In this document: one piece after another, positions 41,810 to 53,024 of the stretch
Position numbering within the stretch: the first letter of the stretch is position 1
Layout of the letters: each line of letters starts with the position of its first letter
Origin: Urophycis tenuis
Taxonomy: Eukaryota; Chordata; Actinopteri; Gadiformes; Phycidae
Assembly (NCBI GenBank): GCA_036785325.1
Contig: JAXIVH010000068.1
Location: 883,501-947,500, forward strand
Reading direction: 5' to 3'
DNA: 64,000 bases
Notes under the pieces: generated by a model
What the model saw: the letters and a program-made list of their open reading frames with translations, nothing else
The model's database searches: none
What the model was told of the DNA's origin: nothing
Position numbers and translations under genes: made by a program

Positions 41810-44713
41810 CAGGTGAGGGTGGTCTCAGGGACACCTCCAGACACTTCCAGCTCCAGGGTGAGTTCAGAGTTCTCCATTAAGCTTGCTCTAGACAGGTGCC
41901 TGCTGACACATGGAAAGCCAGCCTTAGAGCTCTTTCCCTGGGGAAGCCTCTCTGATGGGGGTTGGGGATGAGGCAGAGGAGGCCCCTGTATAACTGGGAT
42001 GAGACAGATGGCTTCCCGGACAGACAGGGGTAGACACACATCTGGGTCCTCATCTGGAGTTGGTAGGTGGGGAGGCTCTGGAGCCTGGAGAGGATGCTGA
42101 GACAGAGTATCTGCCAAGAAGGAGTGCTCCAGGGGGTTTCTGGAAATCATCTGTTGGCTAACACCAGAGACTGAGCTCTGGAAAATAGAGACTGGGGATT
42201 CAAGAAATTCTTGGGAGTCATGGCTGGCTTGGTTGTCAAGGCCATCTTGTTCACCCTGTGTATCGGGGTAGACTTCGGTGTCATGGCTGTGTTGGGTGTA
42301 ATAGCCACCTTGGGAATCATCATGGTGGTGAGGGAGGACATTGCAGGGTTCTAGACCTTCAGTGGGCCAGGATACCTCAGTGGCTGTACACCTGGAACTC
42401 CAACACATTCTTATCCTGTCTTGGGTCTCAAGGCTGTCTTTGGTGTCATGGCTGAGAAAGATTGATTGGGTGTCATAGCTGCATTGGGACCCATTGCTGT
42501 ACTGTGTCTTTTGGTAAACTGGGTTGTCATGGCTGTCTTCAGAGTCGCAGCAGACTTGGGTTTTGTGACTTTCACATATACCTGGGCTGACACAGCTTGG
42601 GTCGGAAAGAGGTTGACATACATCTGGTACCTGCTCTGGAGTTCTTAAGTGGGGAGGCTTGAGAGGCTGGAGAGGGAGCTGAAACAGAACGTCATCTATG
42701 GCCTGCTGGAGCAAGGAGCTGCTGGAGATAATCTGTTCACTAAGATCAGAGACTGAACTCTGGAAAAGAGTGATCGGGGATTCATGGCATCCTTTGGTGT
42801 CACAGCTGTTTTGGGTCTCAATGCTTTGTTGGCTGTCAAAGTGTCCTTTTGTCATTGCATCATGGCTTCTGTGGGTGTCAAAGTTGCCTTTTCTGTCATG
42901 TCTGCATTGGGTATCCTGGTTGCCTTGGGTATATTGGGTGGCTTTGGTGTCCTGGATGTCTTGAGTTTCATGGCTGTTTTGATTGTCAAAGCTGTCTTGA
43001 CTGCCCCGTGTATCGTGGTAGAATTGGGTGTCATCGCTGCACTGGGTGTCATCAGGACAATGAGACAGGATACTGCAGGGTTGTAGACCTTCAGTTGACC
43101 AGGACACCTCAGAAGCTGTAGACCTGGAGCTCCTGCACATACTTCTCCAGTCTTGTGTATCATTGCTGCCTTGGTTGTCAATGCTGGCTTCAGAGCTGTT
43201 TTGAGTGTCATTGCTGTATTGTGTGGCATGGCACGCTGGGGAGTCATAGCTGTCTTGGGGGTCATGGCTGCCTTGTGTATCATTGCTACCTTGGTTGCCA
43301 ATGCTGTCATGGGTTTCAGAGCTGTTTTGAATGTCATTTCTCTTTTGGTAGTCATGGCAGACTTGGTTTTCATAGCTGACTTGAGTGTCATGGCTGACTT
43401 GGGCTTCCTCAGGGAGTTGTGAGAGGACAGTGCAGGGTTGTAGACCTTCAGTGGATTCAGAGGTTGTAGACTTGGAACTTCTACACATAGTCCTCCTATC
43501 TTGGGTCTCAATTCTGTCTTGGGTTTTATGGCTGTCAAATATTCCTTGGGGGTCAACCCTGTATTGTGTGTCAGGGCACACTGGGGTGTTGTGGCAGATG
43601 TGGGTGTCATGGCTTTCACTTATAACTGGGATGAGGCCGATGGCCTCACGGACAGACAGGTGTCGATACACATCTAACTGATGGTCTGGAGTTGGTAGGT
43701 GGAGAGGCTCTGAAGCCTGGAGAGGGGGCTGAGACAGAGTGTCTGCACAGGAGGTTGAGGGCTCATCTAGAGCCTGATGGGGCAGGGAACTGTTGGAGAT
43801 CATGTGCTGGCTAACAGCAGGTTTTGAGCTTTGGTAAAGAGTGGCTGGGGATCCATGGCATACTTGTGTGACATGGCCCTGTGAGCTGTCATGGTTATAT
43901 TGGGTGTCCTGGCTTTCCTTGGTATTATGGCTGTATTGGGTGTCATCATGGTGGTGAGACAGGACACTGTAGGGTTGTAGACCTTCTGTGGATGAGTAAA
44001 CCTCAGTGGCTGTAGACCTAGAGCTCCTACAAATACTCATCCTGTCTTGGGTCTCAATTTTGTCTAGGATGTCAAAGCTTCCATCTGTGTCACAGCCGTC
44101 TTGCGTATGCTCACTTTCATGGGTTTCATTGCTGCAATGGGTGTAATGGCTGTATTGAGTGTCAAAACTGTCTTGTGCTGCATGGCTTTCACTTATCACT
44201 TGGATAAGAGAGATGGCCCCACGGACAGACAGGTGTCGATACACATCTGACTGATCTGACTGGTCTGAAGTTGGCATGTGGAGAAGCTCTGGAGCCTGGA
44301 GAGGGGGCTGAGACAGAGCCTCTGCCAAGGATGTGGGATCGTCTAGGGCCTGCTGGGGAAGGGGGCTGCTGGAGATTAACTGTTCATCTGCAACAGCAGA
44401 GACAGAGCTCTTGAAAAGAGGGCGTTCATGACACACTGGTGTGTCATGGCTGATTCTTACTTTACTCTCTAAAGTAGTACTGTGTGGAAAGGTAGTGCTG
44501 TGAACAGTGTGGTCTTGAGACCCACAACTGCAAGATCTTGTTCCATTGTGATCACAGGGGATCTGAAAGAGGCCAAGGTGCTGTCTGGGTTCCTTATTGT
44601 GCTGTAGGATCCTGGAGTCAGTGGGGGGGGAGTGTTGAGAGCAGCCCAGGGAGGAGCCAGAGTCTTGGGGTTGGGATTGGTCTGCTGATGGTGTCCCCTT
44701 CATCTCCAGGGTG
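41810..44713 (-). CDS. ccdc141: ccdc141 giant repeat-bearing exon
   Basis: A 2,904-base exon (phase 2 in, phase 2 out) reads without stops for about 968 residues. It is Ser/Asp/Thr/Gln/His-rich and made of repeats. Modules of about 575 bp each carry a QxISxSxLxxQALDxP block, LSQPPLQAPEPxHLPTPD, a DVYRHLSVREAIxLIPVI block, (M/R)CRSSRSTATEV and STEGLQPC. Between blocks are runs of a six-residue pattern, xSxDTQ. The 3' end begins an Ig-like domain (MENSELTLELEVSGGVPETT). The mammalian protein has no comparable expansion that I know of. Acceptor CCTCCAG, donor GTGGGT. Confidence 0.85.
41900..44420 (-). repeat. tandem coding modules in the ccdc141 exon
   Basis: The ISSSxLxQAL block recurs near 44,380, 43,800, 42,725 and 42,145. 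The RSSRSTATE block recurs near 44,025, 43,480, 43,115 and 42,385. Spacing is about 575 bp, with the middle copy enlarged by a second RSS/STEGLQP segment. Nested inside are 18-bp units encoding the xSxDTQ hexapeptide. All copies stay in frame. Confidence 0.85.
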
Positions 44714-44929
44714 CTGGAGGGTGAGTGAGGAAATAAGCTAAAGTAAGATAAGATAGTTCTTTATCAATCCAAGACAGAAAATTGGGGGGAGGGTAACTCC
44801 CCTCATGCATTTGTATGTCGTACGTCTTGGCACTTTATAATTGCACTTTGTTTACTCTATGTATCTTAGCACTTAGCATCTTAGGCCAGAGATGTTGTAC
44901 ACTCGCAATGGTTAACCTAGCAATTGGAA

Positions 44930-45065
44930 TGCTTGAAACTTGTTCTGGTGACTTGCTTACTGTATTAACAGCAATGAAGTGTTTAACCTTCTTCTGACAA
45001 ATGTACTTATTGTACATCACTTCGGACAAAAGCATCTGCTAAATGCCTTACATGTAAATGTAAAA
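44930..45065 (+). mobile_element. LINE/SINE 3' tail fragment
   Basis: Contains GAAACTTGTTCTGGTGACTT, CGGACAAAAGCATCTGCTAA and ATGTAAATGTAAAA, related to the tail at 19,225. Located in a ccdc141 intron. Confidence 0.7.
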
Positions 45066-45619
45066 TGTCGGTGTCACAGCAGAATGTACAGGACAGTAGT
45101 AGAAATTAAAACATAAAAAACGTATTAAAATATACTGTATTGTACATCTAGAAAAGCCATGTATATGGTCTATAAATTAGACCATATACATGGCACCCTC
45201 CAATATGAATAATATAAATGTATACTGTAGACTCCACAGCATTCAGGGTTAACTGTATAATTATATGTATAATGGATTATATGGATGTATAAATTTAATT
45301 GCCACAATTTTAATTGATGGTCTCAGTCTGCTCATTTTGGTCTGCACCCAAGTCTGATTGCTGCGTTCCAGCCCAAACAAATTGAACCTGGGAAGGAAAT
45401 GCTCCAAGGATCGAAAGAAATGCTCCAAACAATGCAGCCATGAAAGTTCTCTTAGGCTGTCAGCTGTGTTTTGTCATATTGGATGACAAAAACACAGTCC
45501 TCCCAATCCCTGAATCTTCTTGTTTCCTATGTCCTCCCATTGCATATGTCCTAATATTCCCTATGTCCCTATGTGCTTATGTTCCCAATGTCCTACTTCC
45601 TAATATGAGGTCAACTGAC

Positions 45620-45921
45620 CTTTCTCTGCATTGTAGAGCTGTGTCGCCAGTTGGACAACTCTTCATGTCCAACACTAAACCAGTACCAGCTTCTGTCTCC
45701 ATGTGGTATTGGTTGTTGTCATGGTGGCTGGACTGGGAGCTGTACTGGTTGTACTGGGTGCTGCGTGAGCTGCAGCAGGCGATGTCATCTCTGTCTGACA
45801 ACACTAAGTTAGACTCTGGGGTCTCCGATAGTGGGGGCAGAGAGATGTCATCTGGGGACATACACTCATAATCATCATTGAACAGAGACTCCTCTGACAT
45901 CACTTCCTGATCCTGGTGATC
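45620..45921 (-). CDS. ccdc141: ccdc141 exon (DDYECMSPDDISLPP)
   Basis: A 302-base exon encoding DHQDQEVMSEESLFNDDYEC, then MSPDDISLPPLSETPESN and a Ser/Gln/Tyr/His-rich stretch. The DYEC(M/T)SPDDISLPPL(S/A)ETPES block is the most recognisable CCDC141 signature here. Acceptor GTGCCAG, donor GTCAGT; phase 0 in and phase 2 out, matching the giant exon. Confidence 0.8.
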
Positions 45922-46281
45922 CTGGCACAGATGAAGTCAAGGAAAGAAAAAGGTAAAACTGAAACTAGGATTATTGCATATCAATCTCATCACAGAACAC
46001 AACACTAGAACAAACACAAACTAATTTGCTTCCCCTGGTGGCCCAATTCAAAGCTGGAATAAAATAATTTCCACATGTACAGCCCTTTGAGCTCCGTTAT
46101 TTGCTTATCAAATGGGGTTAATTTATTGAAGAATCATGATTGGCTAGAGTTCAGCATCCTGGCCTACAGGGGAAACCATACTACACTTTCTCTATATGGC
46201 CGCACTAGTTACATATATTCACATACTTATTTATTCCATATCTATAGCCCTCTAGAACCAAGTGATTATTGACAATCTCAC

Positions 46282-46513
46282 CTGCCTGGTCTTATTGAAG
46301 TCATCAGAGCCCGCCTGCATCCCCTGCCACATCCCAACATGGGGCGAGGGAGGAGCCTTGAGTTCAGAGCTGGGCTGGGATTGGCTGAGGATGGTGAGGA
46401 CCCGCCTCTGGGGCACGAGTGGAGAGCAGGATAGGCTGAAAGTTTGAGAATAGGAATACCAGGAGGAGTGGCATCCTTCCCGGGAAGAGGAAGGTGACTC
46501 CCGTCTAGTGAGA
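46282..46513 (-). CDS. ccdc141: ccdc141 exon, Ser/Pro-rich
   Basis: The open frame reads RESPSSSREGCHSSWYSYSQ, PQRRVLTILSQSQ and PPSPHVGMWQG, ending TRQ before GTGAGA (phase 0 out, matching the next exon). The 5' acceptor CACTAG would require phase 2 in, whereas the upstream exon as drawn ends in phase 0. So either one boundary is wrong or a small exon is missing. Confidence 0.55.
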
Positions 46514-46724
46514 GAGATACAGGGTGTCACTTTTATCACATTTATCTAGAGAGTGTAAATGAATGGTGAAGAGTAGCAAGAACAGCAAGATACACCAGTG
46601 ATCATCAGGTAAATATGTTAGAAGAACTACAGGAGAAAAGAATCCCATGCAGAGTAAAGAGAGCAAGAGCTGTGGGTGGCATCCTAATCATTAAAGGCAC
46701 ATCTGCAGTTCATCTTGGCCATAC

Positions 46725-46895
46725 TAACGCCTTAAAGCAGCTCAGATCTGGAGTCTTCCCCTCCACATCCTCCTCATCATTCTGCCCGTTTAGCAGAGGC
46801 TTCTGGTTGGCTGCTTTCTGCCAGTCGATGGGCACTTCTTTCCCATCATGCTCTCTGGTCAATTCTGGGGTGTGGCTGGATTCCTTTGGCTGTGT
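46725..46895 (-). CDS. ccdc141: ccdc141 exon (charged linker)
   Basis: A 171-base reading TQPKESSHTPELTREHDGKE, then NQKPLLNGQNDEEDVEGKT, ends at a GTATGG donor-like site, with acceptor CTTGCAG. The frame is open and charged but shows no family motif I can name, so boundaries are tentative. An alternative acceptor nearer 46,949 would give an implausibly short intron. Confidence 0.5.
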
Positions 46896-46984
46896 CTGCA
46901 AGAAGCCATGCTGTTTACTCACAAGGTCACTTGATGGGGAGCTAAGGGTTAAACAACCCTTAACCAATCAGATACATTCTTTAC

Positions 46985-47214
46985 AAAAAGGTTGTCGGTC
47001 TGCTCCACCTTTTTCTTTCTCTCCTTCTCTGCTATCTGTCCCTCCTTCTCTGACCATTCTCTCCACTTCTCTACTTCTATCCTCTCCACTTGACCTTTGA
47101 CCTGCAGCCTCTGCCTCTCTGAGTGGATCTTCTGCTGCAGATCTCTAATTGATGCCTTGATGTCAGAGTGTTTGCCCACTGTTGTCTCCATCAGTCGTTT
47201 TCCCTCTGCTGCAC
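46985..47214 (-). CDS. ccdc141: ccdc141 exon, coiled coil
   Basis: A 230-base exon reads AAEGKRLMETTVGKHSDIKA, IRDLQQKIHSERQRL and WREWSEKEGQIAEKERKKK, with heptad-like spacing typical of a spectrin-like coiled coil. Acceptor TTTAG, candidate donor GTAAAG; phase 1 in and phase 0 out. Confidence 0.7.
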
Positions 47215-47362
47215 CTAAACACACAAAAACGCACACCAATGGAAATATAAAAACCAACAAAGTATAATCGTAATTGTAAGTGTGTGAAAGTGTGTTCCAT
47301 GAAGTGTGTTTTATAATGTTTGTGAGTGTGTGCGTAGTATAAAGTGTGTGTGTGTAAGGTAC

Positions 47363-47546
47363 CATGCAGCTTGACAGCCATATCTGTCATCTGCTGGATA
47401 CTGTGCTCCTGCCCAACGACTGTTGGGCAAACACAGGAGTTGAACTGGGAAGAGAGGGCTGATAGAGCCTGAACACTACAGCACTGAGAGATGGAACCCC
47501 GAACCCTTAGCACCAGCTCCTGGATATCACCACACCACAAGCCGTA
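47363..47546 (-). CDS. ccdc141: ccdc141 exon, spectrin-like helix
   Basis: A 184-base exon reads YGLWCGDIQELVLRVRGSIS, QALSALSSQFNSCV and EHSIQQMTDMAVKLHG, an amphipathic helical stretch. Acceptor TCCTCAG, donor GTACCT; ends in phase 1, matching the next exon. The upstream exon is not in the window. Confidence 0.7.
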
Positions 47547-47549
47547 CTG

Positions 47550-48720
47550 AGGAAGAGAGGTAGGGACAGAGAGAGAAAGCAAGTGAGATAGAGACAGACA
47601 GACAGATAGAGATGAAAAGAAAAGAGACAGAAATAGATACAGAGAGAAAGACATTTTAATTTAAACAGCATTTTTTTGGACAGTTTTTTCTATAACTATC
47701 ATACATGTTTATCAATCATAAATAACATTTAAAAATCACACTAAATAAATACAAAAATAAAGATCCAACCAAAAAAGGAAAAATATCCCTCAGGTAAACA
47801 CATCTCTGAAGCTGAGAAGAATGTTTCCTTTAGCGCCACCTAAAGCATGCATTTCCTTGTTAAACCTAAAATCAACCATGCTTCTAGACATCAACAATCG
47901 GTTAAAGGAATACTCCAACCTTTTCGGAAATAAGGTGATTTTCCACATAGTCAAAGGAGGAGCACCGTTCAATTAATTTTCTCATTCAGCCCAGGGCTGA
48001 GTTGGCATTTGTCCGAGTTAACTAAAATCAATGAAAGCAGCTGGGATAGACTAGCTCTGTCAGTGAAGTGTGGGTAAATTACACCATTCTAGCTTCTACA
48101 AGTTACAGATAATCTCTGTGAACTGTCAAAAAATAACATTTTGATTGTTTTAGAGATGTTTGGATTTAGATGGAAGAAAATGTGTGACATTTGCACCCAG
48201 GTAAAAGCTGCAATCTGGAGTCTTGTCTATGTGAACTGAAGGTGTAATATTTCTTCTTTTCAAAAAAGCCGCCACTGGGGTAGGCGTGTGACGTGACGTG
48301 AAGCACGAAGTTGGGTGTGAACAGTGACGTACAACATATGCATCGGAAAAATAATTAGCCCTGTGAGACCAGTGTCAGTTTCAAAAGAACAATGGCAGGA
48401 AAACAAGAAACACTGATCTGATGCACTGCACATTTTTTGATCTCTTCAATTGCGAAAGCAGTTGATCAGCTGTTTTCTGGTTTTAAAATTCCCGGCTGTT
48501 AGTTGCACAACAGTGCACGTCATCGACATATCCGCCCATCCCACGTAATTGCCGGAACATCGACGGCTTGGAGTTACAAAGCAATGGAGGTGGCAAAAAG
48601 TGTAACCTCCTAGGTATGACATTGCCAGGCCAAAATTGACCCCCAATTTACTGTGATCTGTATAAATTCTCGTACATAGCCACAAAAAAGACTATAGAAT
48701 AACTATATAAGAATATACAG
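47550..48720. other. ccdc141 intron, no gene seen
   Basis: No exon-like reading or known transposon ends were recognised. A polypyrimidine-rich stretch precedes the 47546 exon on the minus strand. Confidence 0.5.

Positions 48721-48764
<44 letters not shown>
48721..48764. repeat. (TA)n microsatellite, hAT target
   Basis: About 44 bases of TA repeat that abut the left end of the hAT element. The same ATATATA sequence resumes after the right end. Confidence 0.95.
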
Positions 48765-48767
<3 letters not shown>

Positions 48768-50270
48768 TGGGGAACCCTCGGGGCCTTCTACGCTTTCAGA
48801 GAAGGCCTAACAAAATTCTGGACCAAAAAATATTAAATAAGAAATAATAATTATTATTTTTTTAATTTCTATCTTATTTAATTTAATACAATAAATTTAA
48901 TAAATTTTCTCTCATCCATGTTCTAAAATTAAGTTTACTGTCAAATTCACATCAGCAATGAAATGGTTACGGTCCCTAAATCATGTTATCCAATCAGAAT
49001 CGTCCGTTTCTATCAAGGCCCGGTTAGCGGGCTCATTAATTGGTTAGGACTTCACAAATCCTGCAGAAGGCCAAGCTATGTGTTTTGGTTTGGAGAGTGA
49101 GTGGCAGATTGACCAATCACAGTTTGATTTCAAGTGGGCGGGACAAAAAAAATAAGGTCGTAGGCCTTCATGAAGTCCTAACAGAGTGGTTGAGTCTCAA
49201 CCGCCTCTGTGAATTACGTTGTGGCTAGTTTGATCGGCTCGCCCTTTTCAAGGCGTCCTTTCACAGAAAAACTTAAAATAATAAAAAACGGAAGACCAAC
49301 TCCAGAACTGGAATTAAAAGAAAAGGTTAAGAAAGTGGAAAGGCATTTCAAGACCGAAAATGATCAGCGATATCCATGGATGGCGGGCTGTAATAAAACA
49401 AACAGGCTGTACTGCTGGAGTTGTTTGCTTTTTACAACTGAAAAGTCATCCACCTGGGTCAGCGGCGGATTTGTCAGCCTTACAAATCTGACAAAGTCAG
49501 CCCACCGACATCAAGGTTCTGCGGCACACCTGCAAGCGACGGTCAGTTTGAAAACCTTTGGGGTGATGAAATGAGCCTCGGTGTCCGTGTCAGCAGCGTC
49601 ATGGGGTGACACTCTGGGGGACTTTGCGTTCGCCTTTTTTTTTTTTACTTTTAACTTTCTTTTATTTTTATTTTTACTTATTATTTTCTCTGAAGTACTG
49701 GGAAGCCCTACACTCTCAAGCAATGCTGTTTGAGGGAGTTTTGTGGTGCTTCTTGTGTACTATTTTCATTCGCAATGTTGTATATTTTGTATATTGCTTA
49801 CATAGGTTTTATATTTTACATAGGTTTATTTTACATAGGTTTTCATTTCATTTTATATTTTACATAGGTTATATTATATATTTATATTCTAACACTCTAC
49901 TTTACGTAGAGTGTCTGTCTCTTCTTCCTTTTGCACTGGAGTATTGTATGTAACGAATGCAATTTCCCTCAGGGATTATTAAAGTACGTCTGTCTGTCTG
50001 TCTGTCTGTCTTCATTTTATATTTCCAGATTTTGGCTTTAGAATATGTTTATGTATGTGTATTTAATGTTGAGATGTTTCTTGTTGCGGAGAATGTTATT
50101 GATGTTATGATCTATTTGTTTACATCCTTGTCATTGTTAATTAAAGCCGGATTGCATTTGTTTAACCCTTTCAATTCATCGTACTGTTGCTTTTTTTCCG
50201 TGATGATTTATTTTCTCGGCGGTGATGGCTGGGGTGAAGGCCCAGCTGTAGTGCTCACGGTTCGCCACTG
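48765..50270 (+). mobile_element. internally deleted hAT element
   Basis: Ends are CAGTGGGGAACCCTCGGGG on the left and, inverted, CAGTGGCGAACCGTGAGCAC on the right, hAT-type terminal repeats. The flanks ATATATAT and ATATATAC look like an 8-bp target duplication inside a TA repeat. Only the N-terminal part of a transposase reading survives (49209-49574). A LINE-type tail with TTTCCCTCAGGGATTATTAA and GTCTG repeats is embedded at about 49,950-50,010. Confidence 0.75.
49209..49574 (+). pseudogene. hAT transposase N-terminal TTF-type zinc finger
   Basis: FSRRPFTEKLKIIKNGRPTP, FKTENDQRYPWMAGCNKTNR and LYCWSCLLFTTEKSSTW match the TTF-type zinc-finger start found in one branch of hAT transposases and in ZMYM-like domesticated relatives. 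The frame ends at 49574 soon after HQGSAAHLQATV; the catalytic domain is missing. Confidence 0.65.
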
Positions 50271-51031
50271 ATATATACAGTATATATAAACACCTTTTGT
50301 CCAAAAAATTAATTAAGTACATTTGTCAGAAGAAAGTGAAACACTTTGCTGTTAATACAGTAAGCAAGTCACCAGAACAAGTTTCAAGCATTCCAATTGC
50401 TAGGTAAGCCATTGCTAACCATTAGCCTATAATGCTAAGGGTTAAGACTTTTTTTGAGGGGGGTGTTAGGTAGAGGATGGATGTTATGCAGGGTTCAGGT
50501 GAACTCTGAACAAGTGAGTCACTGACTCCGCACTCCTGGCATTGGCAGGGAGCTTGGTCCACCAATGCGGTGCCAGTGACAGAGAATAGTTGTGATTTCA
50601 CTGTCCAACATTTTCCTAATTTTGGTGATGGAAGTACCAGTCGACCAGCTGAGGTATTTGAGCAGAGCACTTGAGCAGGGGCGTTTTGTTTAACTAAATC
50701 AAATCAAATTTATTTGTATAGCCCTTTACAATATCCAAAAGGTACCCAAAGTGCTTTACAACAAAACCGTAAAACAATACATCACACATACATAACCATA
50801 AGTGCTGCAGGGTATTAAAAACCTTCCAGAAGTACATAGAAAGGAGCAGACAGAATGAGTCAACCTAAGGAACAGGACTGCCCTAGTCAGAATTGAACAC
50901 CAATCTAAAAAAGTGGGTCTTAAGCTTCGATTTAAAAAGGCCGAGATCAGTAGTGGTGCGAATGTCAGGGGGCAGTTTGTTCCAAAGTCTGGGGGCAGCG
51001 ATGGCAAAAGAACGATCGCCCCACTGTTTAA

Positions 51032-51882
51032 GGCCCAATCTCAATTCTCTATCTTACCCCTTCCCCTTACCCCTTCCCCTTGGTTTTGCGCGTTCACGTG
51101 AGACCAAGGGCTATCTCAATTCTCATTTCGACCGAGGGGTAGGACCAAGGGGAAGGGGTATACACCCCTTGAAACCAAGTAAGATCGGGAGCTTACTTGA
51201 AACCAAGGGGTACCCATTACAATGCGCAACCGGCAACAATCGCGGCCAGATCTCAACGAGAGTCACATTTAAATGTAAGTAAGTAAGTAATAAGTATTTT
51301 CGGCTGAAATAATTTATTTAAAATTTACGACAGTATTGTTTTGTGCTCTAAACAGTCCTGTACCTATATATTTGCAACCATATTCTTAATCGAAACTTTT
51401 TTGAAAATCGATATGCGAACGTTACATTGCTGAGTGCACAACTACACATTTCTCTGACTAGCAATGAACTCCATGCATGTCTAGTTTACTAAACACAATT
51501 AGCAGTGAATTCCGTTTGATATCAGTGTAGAAGACAACTAGAGACAAATCGATACGTGCTTTACATATATCGTCCTTTTTCACACAGGAACGCCGGAGGA
51601 AACCCCGCAGCTGATACGTTTTCGGCACGAAAACGAGCAGAAATTTCTGAAATCAAAATACGCTAAATCAAAATACGCTTCAAAGCAAATGTGTGAGTCA
51701 TGCGGTCAATGTTGTAGCCATTCATAATTGTAAATAAAGACATGTTGGTTAACAAAGACATTGTTTCTGAACATCAATAAAATTCAAAACCGTATTAACT
51801 GAAAAAGATACAAAACACCATGCAGTGTGTATAACAAATTGTCAATATTTTTCGTCGTAAGATAGAGAATTGAGATTGGGCC
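51032..51882. mobile_element. TIR DNA element with TAA target duplication
   Basis: GGCCCAATCTCAATTCTC at 51032 is mirrored by GAGAATTGAGATTGGGCC ending at 51882, and TAA flanks both ends (51029-51031 and 51883-51885). The inverted repeat extends over about 25 bases (to CTATCTTAC). A 3-bp TAA duplication fits PIF/Harbinger-type elements. No transposase reading is present. The LINE A frame resumes on the other side. Confidence 0.85.
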
Positions 51883-53024
51883 TAAGACTTGACCCAGGGA
51901 CCTTTAACAGAAGCTGATCCGAAGAGCGCAAGGCTATTCCACAATTGCAAAAAGTTAAACTCTCTGACAAGTAAGAGGGGGCCAAGCCATTAATAGCATT
52001 AAAAACAAACAACAGAAGTTTAAAATCAATTCTAAAATGGACTGAAAGCCAGTGGAGTGACGACAGCACAGTTTTCACGTCTGGACGTGCTTGTTAAAAA
52101 TCGGGCAGCAGCGTTCTGCACAAGTTAGAGACGAGAAATTGAGGACTGACTGAGGCCAACGTAAAGGCATTGCAGTAGTCCAGTCTGGAAGTGATGAAAG
52201 CGTGGATTGCCTTCTCGAGATCCTGCCGACTGAGAAAAGGTTGTGTTTTTTCATAATAGATCCCAGAGGTAGCATATACAATGAAAACAGAATAGGGCCA
52301 AGAATAGATCCCTGTGGCACCCCACAGGGCAGGGATGCATCTGAGGAGCAGTGGTCGCCAATCATGACAGAGAAACTCCTGTTTGCCAGGTATGACCTAA
52401 ACCACTGGAGAGCGGTGCCACGGATGCCAACATACTGCTCTAGGCGAGATACAAGGACTGCATGGTCGACTGTATCAAAGGCCGCTGTGAGGTCCAGCAG
52501 TACCAGCACAGCAGAATTCCCAGCATCCACAGACAAGGCGATATCATTGTGAACCTTTAACAGTGCTGATTCGGTGCTATGTCGGGATCTAAAACCAGAC
52601 TGAAATTTGTCAAGAATGGAATTGATCTCCAAAAATGTCTGTAATTGAATAAAAACAACTTTTTCTAAAACCTTAGAAAGAAAAGGCAAGTGGGAGACAG
52701 GTCTAAAATTGGAGAGCACAGAGGGGTCAAGATGCTTTTTTTTTTTAGGAGGGGCCTAACCATAGCGTGTTTGAAGGCAGCTGGAACAGACCCTGAGCTA
52801 AGACAAGTGTTTATAAAAACAAGCAGACTTGGCCCAACAGAACTCAGAACCTCCTTCAAAAACTTGGCTGGAATGATATCTAAGGGACAGTTCGTGGGTT
52901 TCATGCTACTAACCACCCTAGTAAAAGGCGACAAAGAAATGGTCTCAAACTGCATGAAAACAGCAGTCTGTGCCGGAGGAGCACAGACATCAAGGGACAT
53001 ATTCATCCATCCATTCTCCTCCGC

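Larger units (their letters stand above)
40513..47546 (-). other. ccdc141: ccdc141-like gene, 3' portion (gene span)
   Basis: Six minus-strand exons upstream of titin and in the same orientation. In human, CCDC141 (also called CAMDI) is the gene next to the TTN 5' end in this arrangement. Coiled-coil/spectrin-like exons are followed by one with NDDYECMSPDDISLPPLSET, an Ig-like start (LTLELEVSGG, then TTLTW) and a hydrophobic end, matching the CCDC141 layout. CAMDI binds DISC1 and myosin II at the centrosome and affects neuronal migration. Earlier exons lie to the right, beyond the transposon nest. Confidence 0.85.

Noticed and set aside
42852..43619. Overlapping ORFs on both strands in the ccdc141 giant exon
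   Set aside because: They are shadows of the repetitive 968-codon frame, and only that frame has phase-compatible splice sites.
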